From Mesorhizobium sp. (GTDB lineage Bacteria; Pseudomonadota; Alphaproteobacteria; Rhizobiales; Rhizobiaceae): DNA of 64,000 nucleotides. The stretch spans positions 1 through 64,000 of the forward strand of contig SAQL01000017.1 of assembly GCA_004020645.1 (NCBI GenBank). The letters run 5' to 3'. Positions 9,880-18,043 of the stretch are shown here, piece after piece (the stretch's first letter is position 1; every line of letters starts with the position of its first letter). A model generated the notes under the pieces. The model was given only the letters and a program-made list of their open reading frames with translations, had not been told where the DNA came from and ran no database searches. A program made the position numbers and the translations under genes.

Positions 9880-11088
9880 ATGCACAAGCGCGTCGTCATT
9901 ACCGGCATCGGCGGCCTGTGCGGGCTCGGCACCAATGTGCCCGCGATCTGGGGCGAGATGCGCGCCGGCCGCTCGGCCATCGGCCCGATCGTCAATTCGG
10001 AGCTGCATGACCTGAAAATCAGGGTCGGCTGCGAAATCAGGACGCTTCCCGATCACGGCATCGAGCGCAAGCAGGTCGTCTCGATGGACCGCTTCACCCT
10101 TTTGGCGACGATCGCCGCGCGGGAGGCCGCGCAACAAGCCGGGCTGAACCCGCACGCAGCCAACACCTACCGGATGGGCGCCATCGTCGGCGTCGGCGTC
10201 TGCGGCTGGGAGGCGATCGAAGAGAGCTATCGCGCCATCCTGCTCGAAGGCAAGAACCGCGCCGGCATCTTCACCGTGCCGAAAGTGATGCCGGGCGCTG
10301 CGGCCGGCCATGTCAGCATGAATCTCGGCCTGCGCGGACCGGTCTTCGGCATCACCTCGGCCTGCTCCTCGTCCAACCACGCCATTGCCTCGGCGGTCGA
10401 CCAGATCAGGCTCGGCCGCGCCGATGTCATGCTCGCCGGCGGCACCGATGCGCCGCTGGTCTGGGGCATCCTGAAAGGCTGGGAGGCGCTGCGGGTGCTG
10501 GCGCCCGACACCTGCCGGCCGTTTTCGGCCGATCGCCAGGGCCTGGTGCTCGGTGAAGGCGCTGGCATGGTTGTGCTGGAAACCTACGAGCATGCCATGG
10601 CGCGCGGCGCCACGATTCTCGCCGAAATTGCCGGCGCCGGCCTTTCCGGCGATGCGTCCGACATCGTCGCGCCGACCATCGAAGGGCCGGAGGCGGCGAT
10701 GCGCTTCTGCCTCGTCGATGCCAGGCTGAACCCGGAAGACATCGACTATGTCAATGCGCATGGCACCGGCACCAAGGCCAACGACCAGATCGAGACGGCG
10801 GCGATCAAGCGCGTCTTCGGCGACCATGCCCACAGGCTTTCGATCTCCTCGACCAAATCGATGCACGCCCACTGCCTCGGCGCGTCGGGCGCGCTGGAGC
10901 TGATCGCCTGCGTGATGGCGATCCGCGAAGGCATCGTGCCGCCGACGGCCAATTTTCGCGAAACCGACGCCGATTGCGATCTCGACATCACGCCGAATGT
11001 GGCGCGCGAGCGCAAGGTGCGCGCGGCGATCAGCAACGGCTTCGCCTTCGGCGGCACCAATGCGGTGCTGGCGTTCAAGGCGGTCTGA
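9880..11088 (+). CDS. Beta-ketoacyl-ACP synthase II family protein (NodE/FabF-like)
   Basis: A 402-residue condensing enzyme extending acyl chains on an acyl carrier protein. The catalytic set is complete: Cys162 in TSACSSSNHA, His294 in VNAHGTGTKAND, Lys326 in SSTKS and His331 in HAHCLGASGALE. The HAHCLGAS form rather than GHxLGAAG recalls NodE-type synthases. It is the second gene of a two-gene unit with the dedicated acyl carrier protein, which suggests a special long or unsaturated acyl product rather than housekeeping synthesis. A GST gene follows after 79 bases on the same strand. Confidence 0.93.
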   Translation: MHKRVVITGIGGLCGLGTNVPAIWGEMRAGRSAIGPIVNSELHDLKIRVGCEIRTLPDHGIERKQVVSMDRFTLLATIAAREAAQQAGLNPHAANTYRMGAIVGVGVCGWEAIEESYRAILLEGKNRAGIFTVPKVMPGAAAGHVSMNLGLRGPVFGITSACSSSNHAIASAVDQIRLGRADVMLAGGTDAPLVWGILKGWEALRVLAPDTCRPFSADRQGLVLGEGAGMVVLETYEHAMARGATILAEIAGAGLSGDASDIVAPTIEGPEAAMRFCLVDARLNPEDIDYVNAHGTGTKANDQIETAAIKRVFGDHAHRLSISSTKSMHAHCLGASGALELIACVMAIREGIVPPTANFRETDADCDLDITPNVARERKVRAAISNGFAFGGTNAVLAFKAV

Positions 11089-11167
11089 CCGCAACCGGTT
11101 CCCAGATACGGCGAGACTTGTTGCCACGCGCCACGCACGCGCGAAAAATCCCCGCCCAGGAGTTTCG

Positions 11168-11872
11168 ATGACCGACCTGTCCGCCTTTCCGATCGCCACG
11201 CGCTGGCCGGCCAGCCATCCCGACCGCATCCAGCTCTATTCGTTCCCGACGCCGAACGGGGTGAAGGTGTCGATCGCGCTGGAGGAACTCGGCCTGCCAT
11301 ACGAGGCGCATGCGGTGAACATCGGCAAGAAAGAAAGCTGGACGCCGGAATTCCTGTCGCTGAACCCCAACGGCAAGATCCCGGCGATGATCGATCCGGA
11401 CGGCCCGGGCGGCAAGCCGATCGGGCTGTTCGAATCCGGCGCCATCCTGCTCTACCTCTCAGACAAGACCGGAAAGCTGGTCCCGGCCGACCCGGTGCGG
11501 CGTTACGAAACGATCCAGTGGGTGTTCTTCCAAATGGCCTCGATCGGGCCGATCTTCGGGCAGGTCGGCTTCTTCCACAAATTCGCCGGACGCGAGATCG
11601 CCGACAAGCGGCCGCTGGCGCGCTATCGCGACGAATCGCGGCGGCTGATCGGTGTGCTCGAGACGAGGCTGAAGGGCCGCAGCTGGATCATGGACGACGA
11701 CTACACCATCGCCGATATCTCGATGCTGGGCTGGGTGCGCAATCTGATCGGTTTTTACGAGGCAAGGGGGCTTGTCGGCTTCGACGACTTTCGCAATGTC
11801 GCGGCATGGCTGGAACGCGGCCTTGCCCGGCCGGCGGTGCAAAAAGGTCTTAATATCCCCGCCCGGGGCTAA
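11168..11872 (+). CDS. Glutathione S-transferase, YghU/Nu-class-like
   Basis: A 234-residue cytosolic glutathione transferase. The thioredoxin-fold N-domain starts at IQLYSFPTPNGVKVSIALEE and has the glutathione-contacting LNPNGKIPAM and LFESGAILLYL. The helical C-domain contains ARYRDESRRLIGVLE and the N-capping YTIADISMLGW. The TPNG start motif and length match the YghU/YfcG group, known for disulfide reductase activity with glutathione. An AGGAG ribosome site precedes the ATG at 11168; the frame is open further upstream without support. Confidence 0.92.
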   Translation: MTDLSAFPIATRWPASHPDRIQLYSFPTPNGVKVSIALEELGLPYEAHAVNIGKKESWTPEFLSLNPNGKIPAMIDPDGPGGKPIGLFESGAILLYLSDKTGKLVPADPVRRYETIQWVFFQMASIGPIFGQVGFFHKFAGREIADKRPLARYRDESRRLIGVLETRLKGRSWIMDDDYTIADISMLGWVRNLIGFYEARGLVGFDDFRNVAAWLERGLARPAVQKGLNIPARG

Positions 11873-11922
11873 CTAGGGGGCTAATCGGTCGAGCTGCACA
11901 AAGCGGCTGTCGTTCGCGTGGC

Positions 11923-12315
11923 CTACTTTGTCTTGGCTTTGGATTTTGAGCCGCCCTTGCCCATGACGGAAGCGGCAAGGGATGCAGCGCTCTTGGCGGT
12001 GGCGACAACCGCACCGGCTGCGACATTGGCCGTCGTCTTGACCGTGCGCATTGCGCTGTCTGCCATGGAACTGCCACCGCTTGCCGATTTCCTCGGCTTG
12101 GCGGGTTTTGCCGTGGCCTTGGCTGCGGTCGGTGTCACTTTCTTCGGTGCTGCCTTGCCAAAGGTGGGCTTTGCCGCATCCTTGGAGCGGGCGGCGGCCG
12201 CCGGGCCAGCGCCGGTCTTTGACTCAGTTGCCTTGGATTCAGTTGCCTTTGATCGAGCCGCCCTGCCCTTGCCGGGCGCAGGCTTTCTTGCGTTGGTTGC
12301 CATCGGAGTTGCCAT
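11923..12315 (-). CDS. Lysine/alanine-rich histone H1-like protein
   Basis: A 130-residue, very basic low-complexity protein rich in Lys, Ala, Thr, Ser and Pro (for example APKKVTPTAAKATAKPAKP), like the C-terminal tail of histone H1 and the AlgP/Hc1-type bacterial chromatin proteins. A middle segment, SSMADSAMRTVKTTANVAAG, is less basic and may form an amphipathic helix. A GAGGAAAA ribosome site supports the ATG at 12313-12315. The likely role is DNA or polyanion binding, inferred from composition only. It is monocistronic and converges on the GST gene. Confidence 0.75.
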   Translation of the reverse strand: MATPMATNARKPAPGKGRAARSKATESKATESKTGAGPAAAARSKDAAKPTFGKAAPKKVTPTAAKATAKPAKPRKSASGGSSMADSAMRTVKTTANVAAGAVVATAKSAASLAASVMGKGGSKSKAKTK

Positions 12316-12403
12316 TGGACAGTTTTCCTCATGTCAGCATCATTGCCGTATCTGACATAACGACCGGAAAGTCCTAAGGTTCCGGCGCGGGCTGTCCCGC
12401 AAA

Positions 12404-13024
12404 TCAGGCGTGATCGCCGATCACCAGATCGGCGGGGCGGCGGCGGGCAAGCACGCGGTCGATGTTGGGCATGTCGTTGGAGGCGATCCAGGCGCGGGCG
12501 TCCTCGTCGGAGCGGCCATGCTCGTGCCATCGCTCCAACAGCCGGCGCTCGAGCTCGGCGCGCGGCACGTCGACGAAGATCGAGAAATCGAACAGCGGCG
12601 CCAGCCGCGACCAGGGTTCTTCGTCGAGCAAGAGATAATTGCCTTCGACCAGGATGAACTTGGTGTCGGCGCCGATGATCGAAGCGGCAGCGCGAGACAG
12701 CTCCATGCTGCGGTCGAACACCGGAATGGCGATATCGGGCTCGGCCGCGCGGATGCGCTTCAGCAAGGTCTCGAAACCGGCAAAGTCAAAGGTCTCCGGA
12801 GCGCCCTTGCGCGCCCGCAGGCCGCGCTGCTCGAGCACGGCATCGTCGTAATGGAAGCCATCCATCGGCACGATTTCGGCCGCGCCTTCCGGCAGCAGTT
12901 CATGCAGGCGGGCCGACAGCGTCGACTTGCCGGCGCCCGGAGGACCGGCGATGGCAACGACAAAACGCTGCGCCTTGCCGGCGCGCTTGAAGATGGTGGC
13001 GGCGAGATGAGCAATCTCGGACAT
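12404..13024 (-). CDS. P-loop sugar/nucleoside kinase-like protein (FrcK/uridine-kinase type)
   Basis: A 206-residue NTP-binding protein with Walker A GPPGAGKST (residues 27-35), a PMDGFHYDD segment typical of the uridine kinase/pantothenate kinase superfamily, a lid region near RGLRARKGAPETFD, and the Walker-B-like ILVEGNYLLLD. In rhizobia such proteins include FrcK, encoded next to fructose ABC transporters, but no transporter is adjacent here. The substrate is therefore unassigned. An ATG at 13022-13024 follows an AAAGG ribosome site. Confidence 0.88.
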   Translation of the reverse strand: MSEIAHLAATIFKRAGKAQRFVVAIAGPPGAGKSTLSARLHELLPEGAAEIVPMDGFHYDDAVLEQRGLRARKGAPETFDFAGFETLLKRIRAAEPDIAIPVFDRSMELSRAAASIIGADTKFILVEGNYLLLDEEPWSRLAPLFDFSIFVDVPRAELERRLLERWHEHGRSDEDARAWIASNDMPNIDRVLARRRPADLVIGDHA

Positions 13025-13175
13025 CGGAGCCTTTCTGACTGGGTGTTTTGGATCGCATCTTGGCGATAGTTCGCGGCAATTTCAAACCCGGGAATGGCGT
13101 TGTCCAGGATCGTCGCTTCAGTAATGATCGCTTGCTACTTGTGTTGAAGACCGACCAATTGTCGAGGTCGACGCC

Positions 13176-13331
13176 GCTGCCCCCTCATCCGGCCGCTTCG
13201 CGGCCACCTTCTCCCCGTTGGGGAGAAGAGAGAAGCGTCGGCGCTGGCGATCTCCTCTCCCCTCGGGGAGAGGTCGGATTGCCCCGAATTGCCCTTTGCA
13301 ATTCGGTTGGCAATCCGGGTGAGGGGGCAGC
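13176..13331. repeat. Palindromic intergenic repeat, family A, copy 2
   Basis: Outer arms GCTGCCCCCTCA (13176-13187) and TGAGGGGGCAGC (13320-13331) pair. Inner hairpins include GGCCGCTTCGCGGCC and CTCCCCGTTGGGGAG. The stop codon and last ~45 codons of the neighbouring minus-strand gene lie inside it. Confidence 0.85.
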
Positions 13332-14501
13332 GCCAACGCTCGCAATAGAAGGGCTAACTCCAACCGGAAGCGCCGCCCACGACACAGCCCAATCAGGCGG
13401 CACGGATCGGCCAATCCTCAGGAAATCGCCGTCGAAAGGTACTTCCCGCGTCGAACCGTCTGCCGCCGTGAGGCGCATATTCCCCTGCGCGGTGGCGATG
13501 TCGCGCGGCGGCTCGCCGCCGGCTTCTTGAGGCAGGGCGCCGATGACGTGGCGGAATGAGACATTGCGGCCCTCGCCCAGGGCAAAGGCGGTCGCCACCC
13601 CCTCCCGTTTCAGCCAGTTGTCACCGAGCGACGCGGCATGGCCGAGCGCCGTGCGGCCGTCCTCGATGCCGAGCACGCCGCGATGGCGGCCGCTCCACGG
13701 CGCGTAGTCGCGCCCGCCATTGCTGACCCACAGCATGGTGACCGGCAGCTCGGCCGGGTTCTTCAGCACCAGAACGAGATCGGCTTCTGCTTTTCGCGCC
13801 AGTGCGGTCCAGCCCGGCCCGCCATGGTCGGCCTCGACCAGCGTGACGAAATCCTCTCGGCTCTGGTCCATGCGGTAGTCGGTCAAATCGAGCGTGCCGC
13901 CACCGGCGGCGGGAAAACGCGTCAGGTCGGTCGAACGGGCGGGATAGGCGAAGCGGAAACGGCCGCGGGCCGGATCGGGCTCGAGCGGGTCGTCCGGCGT
14001 CGCCGCAAATCGCTTCGGCGAAAAAGCCAGCCTGCCGCTGTCCTTCATCACCGTCATCGGATGATGGGCGACGGAAATCGCGCCCGAACCACCGGAAAAG
14101 ACATGCTCCTGGTAGAGAAAGGGATGGTCGTCGCGCAGGATCAGTATCTTGTCGACCGTCGCGCCCATGACCAGGTGCCGCAGCCGGAAAACGGCCCGCC
14201 AGCCATCGGCCGTCGCCTCGGAACCGACGACATCCCAGGGGCTGTTGGCCGGCCAGCCATGCAGGGGTGCTTCCTCGACATCGCTGCGCGAAAACGGCGC
14301 GCAGAGGAAATCGCCGGACAGGCGAACGGTGCCGGCCGGCAGGTCCTGCGGCAGCGTCTCGCGCGGCTCGTCGATCCACGGCGCGCGATGCAGCGGTTTT
14401 AGCCGGCGCCCGTCGATATCAACCGTCATGTCGGCGAGATGGCCGACGGAGAGATCGACCGTTACCGAAATGCCCTTTGCCTTGATCGCGAGCGTATCCA
14501 T
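13185..14501 (-). CDS. Conserved hypothetical protein with repeat-derived C-terminus
   Basis: A 438-residue protein starting at the ATG 14499-14501. The body is rich in beta-strand-like segments and contains FSGGSGAISVAHHPMTVMKD, similar in feel to aldose-epimerase-like or DUF-class carbohydrate proteins, but I cannot place it in a family. After about residue 390 the reading frame runs into a family A intergenic repeat and uses its TGA (13185-13187). The last ~45 residues (LPTELQRAIRGN to EGGREAAG) are therefore repeat-encoded and rich in Arg, Gly and Pro. The original stop was evidently lost or replaced. Family A repeats flank the gene on both sides. Confidence 0.75.
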   Translation of the reverse strand: MDTLAIKAKGISVTVDLSVGHLADMTVDIDGRRLKPLHRAPWIDEPRETLPQDLPAGTVRLSGDFLCAPFSRSDVEEAPLHGWPANSPWDVVGSEATADGWRAVFRLRHLVMGATVDKILILRDDHPFLYQEHVFSGGSGAISVAHHPMTVMKDSGRLAFSPKRFAATPDDPLEPDPARGRFRFAYPARSTDLTRFPAAGGGTLDLTDYRMDQSREDFVTLVEADHGGPGWTALARKAEADLVLVLKNPAELPVTMLWVSNGGRDYAPWSGRHRGVLGIEDGRTALGHAASLGDNWLKREGVATAFALGEGRNVSFRHVIGALPQEAGGEPPRDIATAQGNMRLTAADGSTREVPFDGDFLRIGRSVPPDWAVSWAALPVGVSPSIASVGAAPSPGLPTELQRAIRGNPTSPRGERRSPAPTLLSSPQRGEGGREAAG

Positions 14502-14586
14502 GGCGCACCTGCTGATTCTGCCGGCGCCAGCAAACCCGCTCGGTGCCGGTTGCGCAAGCTGTGGCCGGCATTTCACATCGGAGACA

Positions 14587-14713
14587 GGCCCCCTCATCCG
14601 GCCCTTCGGGCCACCTTCTCCCCGAGGGGAGAAGAGGCTGACGCCGGCGTTTGCGCCCTTCTCTTCTCCCCGACGGGGAGAAGGTGGCCGCGAAGCGGCC
14701 GGATGAGGGGGCT
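14587..14713. repeat. Palindromic intergenic repeat, family A, copy 3
   Basis: An almost perfect inverted repeat: CCCCCTCATCCGGCC and CCACCTTCTCCCC on the left, GGGGAGAAGGTGG and GGCCGGATGAGGGGG on the right, separated by about 35 bases. It lies in the divergent region between the 438-residue protein and the D,D-carboxypeptidase. Confidence 0.9.
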
Positions 14714-14898
14714 GCCTGAAGTTGACGTAGCGAAGCGGAGCCTGGGTGAAGATCATTCGCCCGAATGCAGCTCTCCTCGGGCCTGTGGACGAGGGATAAT
14801 CCTGGGCAACACCGGCATTAACCAAATAGACGGCGCCATTGGGTTACGCTAGTTTCCCGTTCGTTTCAGCAACTGCCACCTTTCAGAACAGACCCATC

Positions 14899-15783
14899 TT
14901 GTCCCACCCGCGTCTCTTTCAGCTCATCTCAAGATTTGTCGCGGCGTTTGCCCTGCTGGGGCTCGTCGCCGGCTGCGCGACGACGCCGACGGAGACCATG
15001 CTGGCGGTGCCGGCGCCGGCGCAGAAATATGCGGCTGTCGTCATCGATGGCAGCAGCGGCAAGACGCTGTTCGAGGCCAACTCGACGGCGCCGCGCTATC
15101 CGGCGTCGCTGACCAAGATGATGACGCTCTACCTGCTGTTCGAGGCGCTGGATCAGGGCCGCGTCAGCAAGACGACGCTGATCCCGGTCTCGGACAACGC
15201 CTCCAGGCAGCCGCCGACCAAGCTGCGCTTCCGGCGCGGCGAGACGATCGATGTCGAATCGGCGATCCGCGCGATCACCGTCAAATCGGCCAATGACGTG
15301 GCGGTCGCCGTCGCCGAATATCTCGGCGGCAGCGAACAGGCGTTTGCCACGATGATGACGGCCAAAGCGCGCCAGATCGGCATGCGCAGCACCGTCTTCC
15401 GCAACGCGTCGGGCCTGCCGGACGCCGGCCAGCTGACGACGGCGCGCGACATGGCGGTGCTCGGCACGGCGCTGCGCGCCCGCTTCCCGCAGCATTTCCA
15501 CTATTTCTCCGAAAGCGACTTTATGTTCCGGGGCAGGCTGGTGCGCGGCCACAACGACATGCTCGGCCGCGTACGCGGCGTCAACGGCATCAAGACAGGC
15601 TATATCAGGGCCTCAGGCTTCAACATCGTCACCTCCTACGATGCCGACGGCCGCCGGCTGATCCTCGTGGTGATGGGCGCCGACAGCGCGCGCCAGCGCA
15701 ACGACCACGTCGAAGCGCTGATCCAGCGCAACCTGTCGCCGGCGTCGAACACGACGACGCGGCTGCTGTATGCCGAGCAGTGA
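14899..15783 (+). CDS. D-alanyl-D-alanine carboxypeptidase, lipoprotein form (peptidase S11)
   Basis: A penicillin-binding protein trimming the terminal D-Ala from peptidoglycan stems in the periplasm. With the TTG start at 14899 the protein is 294 residues and has a signal peptide ending in the lipobox VAGC (Cys26). The catalytic motifs are Ser70-Lys73 in SLTK, Ser130-Asn132 in SAN and IKTGYI further on. The frame is open to another TTG at 14839, which would push the lipobox too far inside. It is shorter than DacA-type enzymes and lacks the usual C-terminal beta domain and membrane anchor, so lipidation may replace the anchor. Confidence 0.9.
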   Translation: MSHPRLFQLISRFVAAFALLGLVAGCATTPTETMLAVPAPAQKYAAVVIDGSSGKTLFEANSTAPRYPASLTKMMTLYLLFEALDQGRVSKTTLIPVSDNASRQPPTKLRFRRGETIDVESAIRAITVKSANDVAVAVAEYLGGSEQAFATMMTAKARQIGMRSTVFRNASGLPDAGQLTTARDMAVLGTALRARFPQHFHYFSESDFMFRGRLVRGHNDMLGRVRGVNGIKTGYIRASGFNIVTSYDADGRRLILVVMGADSARQRNDHVEALIQRNLSPASNTTTRLLYAEQ

Positions 15784-15900
15784 GGGGCGGACGTTCGGCA
15801 GTGGTTGGGGGCGAGCTCGCGATTAGTCTGGGCGGTTTCGACTTGACAGGTGACGGCAATTATGCTAGGAATTTATTCACAGTGCTGATTTGCGCCAACG

Positions 15901-15926
15901 ACCCGCCCGCTGGAGGCGGGTTTTTC
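15901..15926 (+). terminator. Rho-independent terminator
   Basis: Stem ACCCGCC (15901-15907) and GGCGGGT (15915-15921) around a 7-base loop, followed by a T-run. It lies 118 bases past the carboxypeptidase stop. The remainder of 15784-16187 shows no gene; a TTGACA at 15843-15848 is 17 bases before a weak TAGGAA, so a very short transcript ending here is possible. Confidence 0.75.
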
Positions 15927-16187
15927 ATTTCAGGGCTTCGGCGCCATTCTTCCTGATAAAACCGCAGGTTTGCCGGCCTGCGGGCTTGCTTCTCGCACCT
16001 TCGAGGGTCATTGGCAGGCTCCAGATCGTGGGCCGCAGTGGAATGAGCAATCCGGAAAATGCGTAATTCCAAGTTCGCAGCCCTGCCGCCGGCCACTTGC
16101 CCGTTGAAGCCCGCGCCGGCTTCCGCTAAGAAGCCGTGGCTGGCCGGTTACCCGGCTGGTTCGTTTTCCGGATTATCGATCCTGAAA

Positions 16188-16264
<77 letters not shown>

Positions 16265-16331
16265 TTTAAAGCTGTTGTAAATCAATAGCTTATGGTAACT
16301 GCGCCTCCCCCAGAAATGCTCCTTTCTACGG

Positions 16332-16350
16332 CTGGTCACAATCTGGTCAC
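16332..16350 (+). other. Paired GGTCAC repeats, possible left integrase arm sites
   Basis: Two direct copies of CTGGTCAC (16332-16339 and 16343-16350) are spaced exactly 11 bases apart, between the tRNA and the integrase start. The same arrangement, CCGGTCAC twice with an 11-base period, occurs at 29265-29283 near the other end. Confidence 0.5.
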
Positions 16351-16365
16351 AAGGAGCTACGCCAC

Positions 16366-17397
16366 ATGGCGTCCATACGCAGACGAAACGGTAAATGGCA
16401 GGCGCAAGTCCGTCGCACTGGACATACCCCACGCGCCAAAAGCTTTATCAACCGCGCAGACGCAATGCGCTGGATACGGCAAACCGAGTTAGACCTGGAC
16501 CGCTCTACGCTCGCTTATGATCCATCGAGCTTGGAGCGTACGACCGTTGGCGACCTTCTGCACCGATACGCAAGGGATGTAACACCGGCAAAGCGCGGAC
16601 ACGCATCGGAGGCCAAGCGGATAGAAGTCTTTTTGAGGCAGCGCTGGGCAAATGTGACGCTTGCACGGATCACGCCACAGGCATTTTCACAGCATCGGGA
16701 CAAGCGGCTACGTGAGGTCGAAGCGGGAACTGTCCTAAGAGAACTTGGACTACTCCAAGCCGTATTTGAAACGGCGCGCCAGGAATGGGACGTACCTCTT
16801 CATGAGAACCCGCTAGCAAAGGTGCGCAAGCCAAAAGCAGCCAATGGTCGCACGCGAAGACTACAGCCGGGCGAGCTTACTGCACTCCTATCTGCCTGCA
16901 CTGAGGGCCGGAGCGAATACCTGAGGCCGGGCATATTGCTAGCCATCGAAACGGGTATGCGTCGGGGAGAAATCCTCAACGTTCGGCTTAGGGACCTTGA
17001 TGCAGAGAACGGGCTGCTCTCCATTCCGGAAACCAAGACCGACGTTCCCAGGACGATTCCGTTATCAGACAATGCGGTCCGCATACTGAAGGAGCTACAA
17101 GCCGAATCCACTGACAAGGATGCTCGCTTGTTTCCAGTTTCGGCCAACGCCTTCCGACTTGGATGGGAACGTTGCAAGCGCAGGGTAGCCAAACATCTGC
17201 CAGAGATCGAGGGGCTTCGGTTCCACGATCTGCGGCACGAGGCAGTCAGCCGGTTCTTTGAGTTGGGTTTGAGCGTGCCGGAGGTGGCAACAATCAGCGG
17301 ACACAGAGACCCGAGAATGCTGTTTCGGTACACGCATCTAAAGCCGGCAGACATCGTCTCGAAACTTAGGAAAGCCAGCCCGCAGGTGATGGCATGA
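16366..17397 (+). CDS. Tyrosine recombinase (island integrase)
   Basis: A 343-residue site-specific recombinase that integrates and excises the island at tRNA-Arg. The N-terminal arm-binding and SAM-like core-binding regions span about residues 1-160. The catalytic domain has Arg199 (ETGMRRGE), Lys224 (ETKTD), His287-Arg290 (FHDLRHE), His313 (SGHRD) and nucleophile Tyr322 (FRYTH), a complete set. An AAGGAG ribosome site precedes the ATG. It is transcribed away from the tRNA, and its stop overlaps the start of the next gene as ATGA, so the two are coupled. Confidence 0.96.
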   Translation: MASIRRRNGKWQAQVRRTGHTPRAKSFINRADAMRWIRQTELDLDRSTLAYDPSSLERTTVGDLLHRYARDVTPAKRGHASEAKRIEVFLRQRWANVTLARITPQAFSQHRDKRLREVEAGTVLRELGLLQAVFETARQEWDVPLHENPLAKVRKPKAANGRTRRLQPGELTALLSACTEGRSEYLRPGILLAIETGMRRGEILNVRLRDLDAENGLLSIPETKTDVPRTIPLSDNAVRILKELQAESTDKDARLFPVSANAFRLGWERCKRRVAKHLPEIEGLRFHDLRHEAVSRFFELGLSVPEVATISGHRDPRMLFRYTHLKPADIVSKLRKASPQVMA

Positions 17398-17789
17398 CGA
17401 ACAGAGCACTCGTGATGCCCGACTACGTAGCCGAGTTGGCAAAGCTTTGTCTCGCGCAGCTTGGATTGGTCCCATCAGACGAACACAAGGACATCATAAC
17501 CGCATCGCTTCACTACGAAGACGGGACCGAGCTTTCAGTTATCGTCATGTGCTTAGCTCAGAGAAGTTGGTTTCGTGAAAAGCCAACCGTGGCTGTTTCC
17601 ATAGCCAAATTGGATGCCAGTATGAGGGCGACAGAAATTCATTTGCAGGAAGTGATGCCGGTTCCCTACGGTCCAAGTGATCTGCAGTTTCTGCTGGCGC
17701 TAAACACCAATATCCGGGCTATGGCCTGGGCCGTCGCAGCGGTGGGCGGCATGGGAGAATGTGTGGAACTACCCAGGCCGTCCAGGTGA
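17394..17789 (+). CDS. Hypothetical protein coupled to the integrase
   Basis: A 131-residue protein of no recognised family. Its start overlaps the integrase stop by four bases (ATGA), so it is almost certainly co-translated with it. It is predicted to be soluble; the C-terminal part holds a hydrophobic stretch, MAWAVAAVGGMG. Position suggests an excisionase-like or regulatory partner, but it does not look like a typical small basic excisionase. After its stop, 17790-17980 contains no supported gene. Confidence 0.65.
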   Translation: MTNRALVMPDYVAELAKLCLAQLGLVPSDEHKDIITASLHYEDGTELSVIVMCLAQRSWFREKPTVAVSIAKLDASMRATEIHLQEVMPVPYGPSDLQFLLALNTNIRAMAWAVAAVGGMGECVELPRPSR

Positions 17790-17987
17790 CGACCGCAACT
17801 TACCCTTGACGAGGTACTTTTCGCTGCTGTTCCTCATAAGTGGAAAGTCAGAATTAGGCCGGCCAGGCTTTCGTGGCCGCTTTATTCCTCCCTATTAGGA
17901 AATAACCGGGCTGCTTTTCCAGCGCCTTAAACTCCCTCACTTGTCCCTAAATTTCCTTAAGAGCTAACTGCGGGACTTTCAGATTTG

Positions 17988-18020
17988 GGCCTGCCGGCTT
18001 GTGAGCCGGTGGGCCTTTTT
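17988..18020 (+). terminator. Hairpin with T-tract before the helicase gene
   Basis: Arms GGCCTGCCGGC (17988-17998) and GCCGGTGGGCC (18005-18015) pair with two G-T wobbles around a 6-base loop and are followed by TTTTTGTTG. It probably ends the integrase transcript. It lies 23 bases before the helicase ATG, so attenuation of that gene is also possible. Confidence 0.7.
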
Positions 18021-18043
18021 GTTGTCTCAAGAGAAAGGATCAG

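Noticed and set aside
9748..11229. 493-codon open frame antisense to the ACP/ketosynthase genes
   Set aside because: Shadow of well-supported genes on the other strand. It has no ribosome site or recognisable domain.
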